Program-made: the position numbers and the translations under genes | The notes under the pieces: model-generated | Database searches by the model: none | The model's input: the letters and a program-made list of their open reading frames with translations, nothing else | What the model was told of the DNA's origin: nothing | From: Streptomyces formicae | Lineage (GTDB): Bacteria; Actinomycetota; Actinomycetes; Streptomycetales; Streptomycetaceae | Direction: 5' to 3' | DNA: 64,000 nucleotides | Assembly (NCBI RefSeq): GCF_002556545.1 | Contig: NZ_CP022685.1 | Span: forward strand, 7,728,001 to 7,792,000 | In this document: positions 24,323 to 32,311 of the stretch, in pieces | Numbering within the stretch: position 1 is the stretch's first letter | Layout: each line of letters opens with the position of its first letter

Positions 24323-25606
24323 GTGAGTGAGACACCGATGAACACCCTGCAATACCGCTTTGACGGGCCGGAAGACGCCCCTGTCCTGATCTTGGGTGCC
24401 TCACTGGGTACCACCTGGCACATGTGGGATCGGCAGATACCCGAGCTGACCCGGCACTGGCGGGTCTTCCGCTTCGACATGCCCGGGCACGGCGGGGCGC
24501 CCGCCCATCCCTGCGGGTCCGTGGGCGAGCTCGCCGGGCGGCTGCTCGCGACGCTCGACGAGCTCGGGGTGCAGCGCTTCGGGTACGCGGGCTGTGCCTT
24601 CGGCGGGGCCATCGGTGTCGAGCTGGCGCTGCGGCATCCGCAGCGCGTCGCTTCGCTGGCGCTGATCGCCGCCTCGCCGAGGTTCGGCACCGCCGACGAG
24701 TTCCGTCAGCGCGGTGTCATCGTGCGCAGCAACGGGCTCGACCCGATCGCGCGCTCCGCGCCCGACCGCTGGTTCACGCCCGGGTTCGCGGCCGCGCAGC
24801 CCGCGATCACCGACTGGGCCGTACAGATGGTGCGCACCACCGATCCGGGGTGCTACATCGCCGCCTGTGAGGCGCTCGCCGCCTTTGACGTGCGGGCCGA
24901 GCTGGGCAGGGTCGGGGTGCCCACGCTGGTGCTCGTGGGGTCCGAGGACCAGGTCACGGGGCAGGGGGAGGCGCGCACGCTCGTCGCGGGGATCCCCGAC
25001 GCGCGGCTCGCCGTGGTGCCGGGGGCCTCGCACCTCGCGCCCGTGGAGCAGCCCGCCGCCGTGACCGACCTGCTCGTGCGGCACTTCTCGACGGCCTGGC
25101 AGCAGGACACCCAGGCCGCGATCACCGCGCCGCCGGTCAAGCCCGTGCTCGCCCCGCCGCTCGTGCCGCCCATGGCGGAGATCGCGCCCATGGAGCAGCC
25201 CGAGGCCGTGGAGGGGGCGGCGAGACCCGATCCGTACGAGGCGGGGATCAAGGTCCGTCGCGAGGTGCTCGGCGACGCCCACGTCGACCAGGCGCTCGCC
25301 GCCGCCGACGACTTCTCGGGCGACTTCCAGGAGCTGATCACGCGCTACGCGTGGGGCGAGGTCTGGAACCGGCCGGGGCTCGACCGCCGCTCCCGCAGCT
25401 GCGTCACGCTGACCGCGCTCGTCGCCGGTGGGCACCTGGACGAGCTGGCGTTCCACACCAAGGCCGCGCTGCGCAACGGGCTGACCCCCGCCGAGATCAA
25501 GGAAGTGCTGCTTCAGGCCGCCGTCTACTGCGGCGTCCCGGCGGCGAACGCCGCCTTCAAGGTCGCCCAGGGCGTGATCCGCGAGGAAACCACGCCCCAG
25601 GAGTAG
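24323..25606 (+). CDS. pcaL: 3-oxoadipate enol-lactonase / 4-carboxymuconolactone decarboxylase fusion
   Basis: A 427-residue PcaD-PcaC fusion of the protocatechuate branch of the beta-ketoadipate pathway. Residues ~1-260 are an alpha/beta hydrolase (3-oxoadipate enol-lactonase) with LGTTWHMWD and a C-terminal GASHLAPVEQP His. After a Pro/Ala linker, residues ~310-427 are a carboxymuconolactone decarboxylase domain (GIKVRREVLGDAHVDQALAA, RSRSCVTLTALVAGGHLDEL, HTKAALRNGLTPAEIKEVLL). Oddly the nucleophile elbow reads GCAFGG, with Ala where Ser is expected. GTG 24323 follows GAGAGGG; an in-frame GTG at 24299 is less likely. No other pca genes are adjacent. Confidence 0.85.
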   Translation: MSETPMNTLQYRFDGPEDAPVLILGASLGTTWHMWDRQIPELTRHWRVFRFDMPGHGGAPAHPCGSVGELAGRLLATLDELGVQRFGYAGCAFGGAIGVELALRHPQRVASLALIAASPRFGTADEFRQRGVIVRSNGLDPIARSAPDRWFTPGFAAAQPAITDWAVQMVRTTDPGCYIAACEALAAFDVRAELGRVGVPTLVLVGSEDQVTGQGEARTLVAGIPDARLAVVPGASHLAPVEQPAAVTDLLVRHFSTAWQQDTQAAITAPPVKPVLAPPLVPPMAEIAPMEQPEAVEGAARPDPYEAGIKVRREVLGDAHVDQALAAADDFSGDFQELITRYAWGEVWNRPGLDRRSRSCVTLTALVAGGHLDELAFHTKAALRNGLTPAEIKEVLLQAAVYCGVPAANAAFKVAQGVIREETTPQE

Positions 25607-25618
25607 CAGGATGGAGGC

Positions 25619-26272
25619 ATGACGACCTCCACCAAGCGCATCACGTTCACGAAGAAGTCCCACGCGTGCGTGCGTCTCGAAAAGGACGGACGCACGCTCG
25701 TCATCGACCCGGGCGTCTTCAGCGAGGACGACGCGGCCCTGGGCGCCGACGCGATCCTCGTCACCCACGAGCACCCCGACCACTTCAACGAGGAGCGGCT
25801 GAGGGCGGGCATGGCGGCCAACCCGGCCGCCGAGATCTGGACCCTCAAGTCCGTCGCCGACCAGCTCTCGGCCGCCTTTCCCGGGCGGGTGCACACCGTG
25901 GGCGACGGCGACACGTTCACGGCGGCCGGGTTCGACGTCCAGGTGCACGGCGAGCTGCACGCCGTGATCCACCCGGACATCCCGCGGATCACCAACGTCG
26001 GCTATCTGGTGGACGGTTCGGTGTTCCACCCTGGTGACGCGCTGACCGTCCCCGACCAGCCGGTCGAGACGCTGATGCTCCCCGTGATGGCCCCCTGGAA
26101 CAAGATCTCCGAGGTCATCGAGTACGTACGCGAGGTCAAGCCCCGGCGCGCGTACGACATCCACGACGCGCTGCTCACCGATCTGGCCCGGCCGATCTAC
26201 GACAACCAGATCGGCGCCCTGGGCGGCGCCGAGCACCTGCGGCTGACACCCGGGGAGTCGGCCGACCTGTGA
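25619..26272 (+). CDS. MBL-fold metallohydrolase, UlaG-like
   Basis: A 217-residue metallo-beta-lactamase-fold protein. The HxHxDH metal motif is THEHPDHF near residues 50-57, with further ligands in HGELHAVIH and FHPGDAL. It resembles the UlaG/YtkL-like short MBL proteins that hydrolyse lactones or phosphoesters; the substrate is unknown. ATG 25619 starts 13 bases after the stop of the lactonase/decarboxylase gene, and GATGGAGG lies upstream, so the two may share a transcript. It could be linked by chance with the aromatic pathway gene. Confidence 0.85.
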   Translation: MTTSTKRITFTKKSHACVRLEKDGRTLVIDPGVFSEDDAALGADAILVTHEHPDHFNEERLRAGMAANPAAEIWTLKSVADQLSAAFPGRVHTVGDGDTFTAAGFDVQVHGELHAVIHPDIPRITNVGYLVDGSVFHPGDALTVPDQPVETLMLPVMAPWNKISEVIEYVREVKPRRAYDIHDALLTDLARPIYDNQIGALGGAEHLRLTPGESADL

Positions 26273-26302
26273 CTGTCAGTGCCGCCCGGTAGGTTGTGAG
26301 GC

Positions 26303-27082
26303 ATGCGCATTGCGACCTGGAACGTGAACTCGATCACCGCTCGGCTGCCGAGGCTCCTGGCCTGGCTGGAGAACACCGGCACGGACGTGCTGTGCATCCA
26401 GGAGACCAAGACGACGGCCGAGGCGTTCCCCGCCGACGAGCTCCGCGAGCTCGGCTACGAGTCGGCGGTGAACGCGACCGGGCGGTGGAACGGCGTCGCG
26501 CTCGTCTCCAAGGTGGGGCTTGACGACGTCGTCAAGGGACTGCCCGGCGGTCCCGACTACGACGGCGCGGAGGAGCCCCGCGCCATCTCCGCGACCTGCG
26601 GCCCGGTCCGCGTCTGGTCGGTGTACGTGCCGAACGGCCGCGAGGTGGAGCACGCGCACTACGCGTACAAGCTCCAGTGGTTCGAGGCACTGAAGGCGGC
26701 GATCGCGAAGGACGCGGCGGGCCCGCGCCCGTTCGCCGTCCTCGGCGACTTCAACGTGGCACCCACCGACGACGACGTCTGGGACCCGGCGCTCTTCGAG
26801 GGCGCCACGCACGTCACCCCGGCCGAGCGCGCCGCCCTCGCGGCCCTGCGCGAGACGGGCCTGACCGACGTCGTGCCGCGCCCCCTCAAGTACGCGCACC
26901 CGTTCACCTTCTGGGACTACCGGGAGCTCGGCTTCCCCAAGAACAAGGGCATGCGCATCGACCTGGTCTACGGGAACGAGCCCTTCGCGAAGGCCGTCAC
27001 CGACTCGTACGTGGACCGCGAGGAGCGCAAGGGCAAGGGCGCCTCGGACCACGCCCCTGTCGTGGTCGACCTGGAGGTGTAG
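26303..27082 (+). CDS. xthA: exodeoxyribonuclease III (AP endonuclease)
   Basis: A 259-residue ExoIII-type nuclease for base excision repair, cutting 5' of abasic sites and removing 3' blocks with Mg2+. All signature segments are present: MRIATWNVNSITARL, the metal Glu in LCIQETK, VYVPNGR, the catalytic Asp/Asn in VLGDFNVAPTDDDVW, MRIDLVYG and the His of ASDHAPVVVDLEV. Length is standard. ATG 26303 lies 31 bases after the MBL gene. Expected to act in the cytoplasm as a single enzyme. Confidence 0.95.
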   Translation: MRIATWNVNSITARLPRLLAWLENTGTDVLCIQETKTTAEAFPADELRELGYESAVNATGRWNGVALVSKVGLDDVVKGLPGGPDYDGAEEPRAISATCGPVRVWSVYVPNGREVEHAHYAYKLQWFEALKAAIAKDAAGPRPFAVLGDFNVAPTDDDVWDPALFEGATHVTPAERAALAALRETGLTDVVPRPLKYAHPFTFWDYRELGFPKNKGMRIDLVYGNEPFAKAVTDSYVDREERKGKGASDHAPVVVDLEV

Positions 27083-27093
27083 GAGGGGCGCTG

Positions 27094-27130
27094 TTCAGCC
27101 CGTCCGGCGTTTGAGGACGAACGCGGCGAA
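27094..27130. repeat. streptomycete intergenic repeat element
   Basis: The segment containing CAGCCCGTCCGGCGTTTGAG followed by GACGAACGCGGC resembles a short element that, from memory, recurs in many copies between genes of Streptomyces genomes. It sits between the convergent xthA and GDSL-hydrolase genes, the usual setting, and can form a small hairpin that may end transcription. Confidence 0.55.
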
Positions 27131-27138
27131 GCCGGTGA

Positions 27139-28911
27139 TCACCGCGCCAAGAGGCGCAGATCGACCGACTTAGCGAGCGCGGCGAGCCCCGCGTCGCCCG
27201 GATGCAGATGGTCCCCGCTGTCGTAGGCGGGAAGGATCCGCGCCGGACGCGCGGGATCGCGGAGCACCGCGTCGAAGTCGAGCACCGCGTCATAGTCGCT
27301 GTTGTCGCGGAGGTACGCGTTGACGGCCCGGCGCTCGGCGTCGGCCGCGACCGTGCAGAGCGACTCGCCCTCGCAGGGCGCGATCGTCGCGGCGACGGCG
27401 CGGAGCCCGCGCGCGTGGGCGCGGTCCGCGATCTCCCGCAGGCCCGCGATCACCTGGTCCGCCGACGCGCCCCAGCGCACGTCGTTGACCCCCTCGAAGA
27501 CCACGACGGTGCGCGCCGACGTCTGCGCGAGGACGTCGCGGTCCAGGCGGTGCAGCGCGCTCACGCCGCCCGTGTCGGTGGAGACGCCGTCGCCGGAGTA
27601 GCGGTCCGCGACGACGCGGTTCGCCGAGATGCCCTGGTTCAGGACGCCGTAGCGCGGCACCTCCGACTGGTTCAGGAGGCGCGTCGCGAGGACGTTGGGC
27701 CAGCGGTGGTTGGCGTCCTGCGTCGATTTCACGCCGTCGGTGATGGAGTCGCCGAGCAGCACCACGGATCCGGGACCGCCGCTCACGTCGACACCGGTGA
27801 GCAGCGGCCAGTTCGTGATCGTCGAGGTGTACGCCGTGGCGGAGCTCTCCGCGGCGTGGTCGCCCGGCGTGCTCACGTACGAGCGCTGGATGGCCTGGCT
27901 GTGCACGGGTGCCGTGGTCACGGGTCCCGGCAGGTGGAAGCTGACCAGGAGGTTCGCGTCGGCGGGCACGTCGAAGGCGAGCGGATCGCTGAACGCCTGG
28001 GCGCCCGCCGGGATCTCGGTGCCCGCCGAGCCGCGGAAGGTGAGCCGCCGGGGCTCGGACGCGGCCTCCGCCCCCGCGCCCTGCACGGCCACGGTCGCGC
28101 CGCCGATCCGCACCGGGGCGGCCGCGAAGGTGTTGTCGAGCCTGATCCGCACCCGGGGGCCGCCGGTGCTGGTGTGGACGACGAGGCGTACGGTGCGGTC
28201 GGTCCAGGGGCCCACCGTGGTGTATCCGGCGGTCGACGCCGACCAGGTGCCCGTCCAGCCCTTGGTCCGGGCGCGCACCGAGAGGGCGAACACGTGCAGA
28301 TCCGCGGCGCCGGGGTCGCGCGGCAGGTCCACCGACGCGACCTCGCGCCCCCGGACGAGGGGCACTGTCACGACGTACAGCCTCGCCTGCTGGGCGAGTT
28401 GGCCGCCGGGCGTGTTGATGTGCGGCAGGGCGACGGCCTTGGTGGCGGGCGGGCCCGTGCGCCAGTCGGGTGCGGTGAGCCGGTAGGTGCCGCGTGAGCC
28501 GTCCCGGTAGCGCACCGTCCCGGTGCCCGTCGCCCCGCCGCCGGTGCCCGCGACCAGGAAGGCGAGGGCGTCGCCCCGGCCGCGCACCCGCACCGACTGG
28601 CCGTCGGCGCGCACGTTGTCGTCGTCGCCGGGAGCGGTGCGGGGCCAGCTGAGTCGGCTGCCGTCAACGGCCAGGGTGCGGCCGGGAGTCCAGCCCGCGG
28701 CCGTCAGGTCCCGGGCGGAGAGGGAGCCGCCGGAACCGTCGAAGTCGGCGTCGGCTGGGCGGGCGTCGTCGCTGACCGCCCGGTTGTCGAAGAGCCGCTC
28801 CAGGGGGAGCGGCCGGGGTCCGTGTCCGGTGGTGGCCCCGGCGGAGGCCACCGGGGCGATGCCGGTGAGCAGGGCGAGCACGGTGGCCGTTCCCCAGATT
28901 CTTCGGCGCAC
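27139..28911 (-). CDS. secreted SGNH/GDSL hydrolase with N-terminal beta domain
   Basis: A 590-residue secreted esterase/acyl hydrolase. Residues 1-25 are a signal peptide (MRRRIWGTATVLALLTGIAP, VASAG). Residues ~30-370 are rich in beta strands and probably bind carbohydrate or orient the domain at the cell wall. The SGNH domain follows with block I VLLGDSITDG, the Gly block NQGISANR, the Asn block EGVNDVRWG, and the Asp/His pair in SGDHLHPGDAG. A polysaccharide acetyl esterase or rhamnogalacturonan-esterase-like role is plausible. ATG 28911 is chosen with the signal peptide; a GGGAGGGG-like site lies just upstream. It marks the left neighbour of the polyketide cluster and is transcribed away from it. 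Confidence 0.88.
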   Translation of the reverse strand: MRRRIWGTATVLALLTGIAPVASAGATTGHGPRPLPLERLFDNRAVSDDARPADADFDGSGGSLSARDLTAAGWTPGRTLAVDGSRLSWPRTAPGDDDNVRADGQSVRVRGRGDALAFLVAGTGGGATGTGTVRYRDGSRGTYRLTAPDWRTGPPATKAVALPHINTPGGQLAQQARLYVVTVPLVRGREVASVDLPRDPGAADLHVFALSVRARTKGWTGTWSASTAGYTTVGPWTDRTVRLVVHTSTGGPRVRIRLDNTFAAAPVRIGGATVAVQGAGAEAASEPRRLTFRGSAGTEIPAGAQAFSDPLAFDVPADANLLVSFHLPGPVTTAPVHSQAIQRSYVSTPGDHAAESSATAYTSTITNWPLLTGVDVSGGPGSVVLLGDSITDGVKSTQDANHRWPNVLATRLLNQSEVPRYGVLNQGISANRVVADRYSGDGVSTDTGGVSALHRLDRDVLAQTSARTVVVFEGVNDVRWGASADQVIAGLREIADRAHARGLRAVAATIAPCEGESLCTVAADAERRAVNAYLRDNSDYDAVLDFDAVLRDPARPARILPAYDSGDHLHPGDAGLAALAKSVDLRLLAR

Positions 28912-29023
28912 GACAGACCCCTCCCGCGTGATGACAGATGCGCCATGAAGCTAAGGAGGTGGCCGAGGCGCGTCAATGAGCCGCGCGTGAACATGACGCG
29001 AACTCGGCGCGGCGACGGGGCGC

Positions 29024-29089
29024 GGGCCCGGGCCCCTGTGTGGACGGGCCCGGGCCCTTGCGTGGGTGGGCCCGGGCCCTTGCGTGGAT
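29024..29089 (+). repeat. three 22-bp tandem repeats upstream of forM
   Basis: Three direct copies begin at 29024, 29046 and 29068, exactly 22 bp apart. Each starts with the 12-bp palindrome GGGCCCGGGCCC and continues CTTGCGTGG (first copy CCTGTGTGG). The third copy contributes the TTGCGT -35 box of the forM promoter. The two-turn spacing places the copies on one face of the helix, as in activator-binding arrays. Confidence 0.75.
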
Positions 29090-29133
29090 CCGGGTATTTA
29101 GTAGAGTAACTCAAGCAATTACTCAATCAATTA
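29080..29133 (+). promoter_or_regulatory. forM promoter with candidate ForJ operator
   Basis: TTGCGT (29080-29085) and TAGAGT (29103-29108) are 17 bases apart. Directly downstream ACTCAAGCAATT and ACTCAATCAATT form an 11/12 direct repeat (29109-29132). The second half, read on the other strand, is TTGATTGAGTAA, shared with the forT/forU promoter region and similar to a site before forJ. A repressor bound there would block the start of forM transcription. Confidence 0.6.
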
Positions 29134-29157
29134 GCACAGCAACCGATGGGAGCCGGT

Positions 29158-29943
29158 GTGGGCGAGGTGGAGGCGGAGGGCCGGTTATGGGACCAAGGCA
29201 CCCAGGACTGGGCCGAGTTCCAGGAGGCCCAGTTCCAGTCGTCCTTCGAGGACGCGTTGGGGCAGGCAGGAGTCGGCCCCGGCAGCAAGGTGCTCGACGT
29301 GGGCTGCGGATCGGGGCTGCTGCTGCGGCTCGCCGCGGCGCGCGGTGCCACGACGGCGGGGCTCGACGCCTCGCCCGGACTGCTCGGCATCGCCCGCGAG
29401 CGACTGCCCGAAGGGTCCGACCTGCGCGTCGGTGACCTTCAGGAACTTCCCTACGAAGACGGGGAGTTCGACGTCCTGCTCTCGTTCAACGCGCTGCGCT
29501 ACGCGCGCGATCCGGTCGCCGCGGTGCGCGGCTTCGGCCGGGTCGTGCGGTCCGGCGGAGCGGTGGTCCTCGGCGGCTGGGGCGAACCGGTCAAGTGCGA
29601 GACCACCGCGATGCTCTTCGACGTGCTCGCGCTGCTGCCCGAACCCCCGGCGGGATCCGGGACCGACGCGGCCAACACGCCCACGGAGGTGCGGCGCGCG
29701 GTGCGCGGGGCCGGGCTGCCGATCGTCTTCACCAAGGAGCTCTCCTGCCCCTTCGGCTACCCGGACCTGACGACGGCCTGGTCGGCCCTCGGCGCCACCG
29801 GGCTGCTGCGGCACGCGAGTTCGGTGGCGGGCGAGCGTACCGTCCGCGCCGTCTTCGACCGGCACTTCAGGGGCTCCGTGCGCGCCGACGGCACCGTCGT
29901 GCAGCACAACACCTGCGAGTACGCGATCGCCCGAGTTCCATAA
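29158..29943 (+). CDS. forM: SAM-dependent class I methyltransferase (ForM)
   Basis: A 261-residue class I methyltransferase for O-methylation (or possibly C-methylation) of the fasamycin/formicamycin scaffold. Motif I is VLDVGCGSGLLLRLAA, followed by GLDASPGLLGIARERLPEG, DLQELPYEDGEFDVLLSFNA and the post-motif VVRSGGAVVLGGWGEPVK. GTG 29158 is chosen because GGGAG lies five bases upstream; ATG 29146 in the same frame is possible but has no ribosome site. Codon 10 is TTA (29185-29187), so translation should depend on bldA tRNA. First gene of the probable forM-forL-forK unit. The symbol is assigned by order and family from memory of the S. formicae cluster. Confidence 0.85.
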   Translation: MGEVEAEGRLWDQGTQDWAEFQEAQFQSSFEDALGQAGVGPGSKVLDVGCGSGLLLRLAAARGATTAGLDASPGLLGIARERLPEGSDLRVGDLQELPYEDGEFDVLLSFNALRYARDPVAAVRGFGRVVRSGGAVVLGGWGEPVKCETTAMLFDVLALLPEPPAGSGTDAANTPTEVRRAVRGAGLPIVFTKELSCPFGYPDLTTAWSALGATGLLRHASSVAGERTVRAVFDRHFRGSVRADGTVVQHNTCEYAIARVP

Positions 29944-29977
29944 CGCGAGATTCCGCAAGGCGAAAGGGAGTTCGTCC

Positions 29978-30319
29978 ATGCACACCACGTTGATCGTCGC
30001 GCGGCACCTGCCCGGGAGCGAGGCCGAGATCGCCCGCCTCTTCGCCGAGTCGGACGCCAGCGGACTGCCCGAGCAGATCGGTGTCCGCACCCGCAAGCTC
30101 TTCACCTTCCACGACGTGTACATCCACCAGGTCGAGTCCGAGGTCGCGGCGGGACCGAGCATCGAGAGCCACCGCAAGAACCCGCTCTTCCAGCAGATCA
30201 GCAAGGCGCTCGACGAGTACATCCAGCCCTACCAAGGCAGTTGGGGCTCCATCCACGCCGCGTCGGCGACGCAGTTCTACCAGTGGGAGCGGGGCCGCGG
30301 CGTAGTCCCCGTCGAGTAG
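29978..30319 (+). CDS. forL: TcmI-like polyketide cyclase (ForL)
   Basis: A 113-residue small cyclase of the TcmI family (ferredoxin-like fold), which guides late ring closure in aromatic polyketides. Typical features are the start MHTTLIVARHLPGSEAEIAR, the segment LPEQIGVRTRKLFTFHDVYI, and the C-terminal AQPYQGSWGSIH-like stretch (here QPYQGSWGSIHAASATQFYQ). Length is normal for the family. ATG 29978 has a GAAAGGGAG site. It follows forM by 34 bases and precedes the antiporter gene by 7, so all three are one transcription unit. In this pathway it probably closes one of the outer rings of the pentacyclic intermediate. Confidence 0.9.
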   Translation: MHTTLIVARHLPGSEAEIARLFAESDASGLPEQIGVRTRKLFTFHDVYIHQVESEVAAGPSIESHRKNPLFQQISKALDEYIQPYQGSWGSIHAASATQFYQWERGRGVVPVE

Positions 30320-30326
30320 TCCCGCC

Positions 30327-31763
30327 ATGGCGGACCACAAGGGATGCCGGATGCGGACGGAGGGCGCGGGCGGGCGCGGGCTCGCCCTGGCCTGCGTGCT
30401 CGCGGTCCTGCCCCTGGCCGCCGCGGCACTGCTGCTGTGGCAGGGGGTGGGCTCCGCGCCCGCGTCCGGCGCGGGCGCCGCGCGCGAGGGCGCGTCGGCA
30501 GGCTCCGGCGACGGGATGACCGGCTGGCGCCTGCTGCTCGCCCTCGCGGTGATCATCGCCGCCGCACGGGCCGCGGGCGCCCTCTTCAGCCGCTTCCTCG
30601 GCCAGCCCAGAGTGATCGGCGAGATGGTGGCGGGGATCGTGCTCGGCCCCTCGGTCCTCGGCATGCTCACCCCCGGCCTCTACCACACGCTGTTCCCCGG
30701 GCCGCTGCTTCCGCACATCGAGGCGGTCTCCCAGATCGGCCTCGCCCTCTTCATGTTCCTGGTGGGCCTGGAGTTCGGCGCGGCCCGCCACGAGGGGCAG
30801 GGGCGCACCGGCATGGCCGTCGGCTTCGTGGGGGTCGCGCTGCCGTGCGCGCTCGGCATCGGGCTCGGCTGCGCGATGTACCGGACGCTCGCCCCGCACG
30901 GCGTGGAGTTCGTGCCCTTCGCCCTCTTCATCGGCGTCGCCATGAGCGTGACCGCTTTCCCCGTGCTCGCCCGCCTCCTGATGGAGCGCGGCCTGCTGCA
31001 ATCGCGCGCCGGATCACTCGCGGTGCTCGGCGCTGCCGTCGCCGACCTGGTCTGCTGGCTGCTCCTCGCCCTCGTGGTGACCCTGCTGCGCAGCTCGTCG
31101 CCGCTGGGCGTGGTGCGCACGCTCGCGCTGACCGCGCTGTTCCTCGCGGGCATGCTGCTCCTCGTACGACCCTTGCTGCGCAAGGCGCTCGGGCGTCCCG
31201 AGCGGTGGCTGCCCGACGGCGGGCTGCTCGCGCTCGTGCTGGTCGGCGTGCTGCTCTCGGCCGTGGCGACCGAGCGGATCGGGGTGCATCTGATCTTCGG
31301 TGCCTTCCTGTTCGGGGCGGTCTGCCCGGCGGGCGTGCCCGCCCTGGACGCCGTGCAGGACCGGATGCAGGAGTTCACCACGTCGGTGCTGCTCCCGCCG
31401 TTCTTCGCGTACGTCGGCCTCAAGACCGACCTCGGACTGCTCGCCGACGACGCCGGGCTCTGGCTGTGGGCGGGGGCGACCCTGTTCGTCGCGGTGGCGG
31501 GCAAGATCGTGGGCTGTGCCGCCGCGGCCGCGCTGATGGGCGTGGGGCGCGCGGACGCCCTGCGGGTGGGCACGCTGATGAACTGCCGCGGCCTGACCGA
31601 ACTGGTCATCCTCACCATCGGCCGCGAACTCGGCGTGCTCTCGCCTTCCCTGTTCACCGTGCTCGTGCTCGTCGCGCTCGCCGCGACGGTGATGACCGCG
31701 CCGCTCCTGGACGTGCTCGACCGGCGGACGGCCGACGCGGCACTTCTATCCATCCACCACTGA
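30327..31763 (+). CDS. forK: CPA2-type cation/proton antiporter (ForK)
   Basis: A 478-residue membrane protein with about 12-13 hydrophobic helices, of the CPA2 Na+(K+)/H+ exchanger family. Recognisable pieces are RFLGQPRVIGEMVAGIVLGP, ALFMFLVGLEF, GVAMSVTAFPVLARLLMERG, GAAVADLVCWLLLALVV (with the conserved Asp), HLIFGAFLFGAVCP and MNCRGLTELVILTIGREL. Such genes sit in several aromatic polyketide clusters; here it may export the acidic product, or balance pH or ions during its export. Self-resistance is inference. ATG 30327 lies 7 bases after forL. Symbol from gene order, less certain than for the enzymes. Confidence 0.88.
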   Translation: MADHKGCRMRTEGAGGRGLALACVLAVLPLAAAALLLWQGVGSAPASGAGAAREGASAGSGDGMTGWRLLLALAVIIAAARAAGALFSRFLGQPRVIGEMVAGIVLGPSVLGMLTPGLYHTLFPGPLLPHIEAVSQIGLALFMFLVGLEFGAARHEGQGRTGMAVGFVGVALPCALGIGLGCAMYRTLAPHGVEFVPFALFIGVAMSVTAFPVLARLLMERGLLQSRAGSLAVLGAAVADLVCWLLLALVVTLLRSSSPLGVVRTLALTALFLAGMLLLVRPLLRKALGRPERWLPDGGLLALVLVGVLLSAVATERIGVHLIFGAFLFGAVCPAGVPALDAVQDRMQEFTTSVLLPPFFAYVGLKTDLGLLADDAGLWLWAGATLFVAVAGKIVGCAAAAALMGVGRADALRVGTLMNCRGLTELVILTIGRELGVLSPSLFTVLVLVALAATVMTAPLLDVLDRRTADAALLSIHH

Positions 31764-31772
31764 CTTCTGCAA

Positions 31773-31786
31773 TGATTGACCAAGTC
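31773..31786. promoter_or_regulatory. candidate ForJ-type operator upstream of forJ
   Basis: TGATTGACCAAGTC lies between the forK stop and forJ, about 55 bases before the forJ start. It matches TGATTGAGTAAGTC of the forT/forU region at 12 of 14 positions, which suggests autoregulation of forJ. Confidence 0.45.
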
Positions 31787-31840
31787 CGCCGATTCCCCCA
31801 CCGGCGGTCTCGAAGCACGTCACAGCAGAGGTGAGCGAAC

Positions 31841-32290
31841 ATGACCACGACCACGGCGCCGCCCGCGGCCGGCAAGGCGGCGCAGAGCGCGCTGCTCGGC
31901 AGCCTGTTGGACTTCGCGCAGGCGCACCAGGACCAACTGGTGCGCACCGCCGCCGACTTGGGCATCACCGTGCCCCAGGCGCGGGCGCTCTACCACGTCG
32001 TCACGGCACCGACCGTGCGGAAACTCGCTGTGAAGCTGCGTTGCGATGCCTCCTACGTCACGGGTCTCGTGGACCGCCTCGAAGAGCGCAAGCTCATGAA
32101 GCGGCATGTGGATCCGGACGACCGCAGGGTCAAGATGCTCACCCTGACCGCCGCGGGCCGCCGGATGCACACGAAGGTGGCGCGCACCATGGACACGGCG
32201 CCCGCCCTCGAAGCGCTCACCGAAGAGGAGAAGACGCGGCTCGGCGCCCTCATGGAGAAGGTGTCGGCACAGGTGCCCGCGGGGCACTGA
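31841..32290 (+). CDS. forJ: MarR-family repressor (ForJ)
   Basis: A 149-residue MarR-type regulator. Helix-turn-helix and wing are in TVRKLAVKLRCDASYVTGLV and DRLEERKLMKRHVDPDDRRVKM, the last part being the conserved D-x-R wing. In the S. formicae system ForJ is, from memory, the main repressor of the pathway. Here a TGATTGA-type motif before forM, forJ and forT/forU fits that role. ATG 31841 has an AGAGGTGAGC site. Its own promoter probably lies in the 77-bp gap after forK. Convergent with forI. Phenolic pathway products would be natural ligands, by inference from the MarR family. Confidence 0.9.
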   Translation: MTTTTAPPAAGKAAQSALLGSLLDFAQAHQDQLVRTAADLGITVPQARALYHVVTAPTVRKLAVKLRCDASYVTGLVDRLEERKLMKRHVDPDDRRVKMLTLTAAGRRMHTKVARTMDTAPALEALTEEEKTRLGALMEKVSAQVPAGH

Positions 32291-32311
32291 CGCGGTCGTT
32301 CCCGGCGGGGC

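Noticed and set aside
24401..26236. 611-codon minus-strand frame
   Set aside because: Antisense to the PcaDC fusion and MBL genes, with His/Arg/Gly-rich sequence typical of a shadow frame.
29024..29089. GGGCCCGGGCCC repeats as a terminator for the upstream gene
   Set aside because: The GDSL hydrolase gene is transcribed away from here, and the exact 22-bp period just before a promoter fits a binding array better than a terminator.
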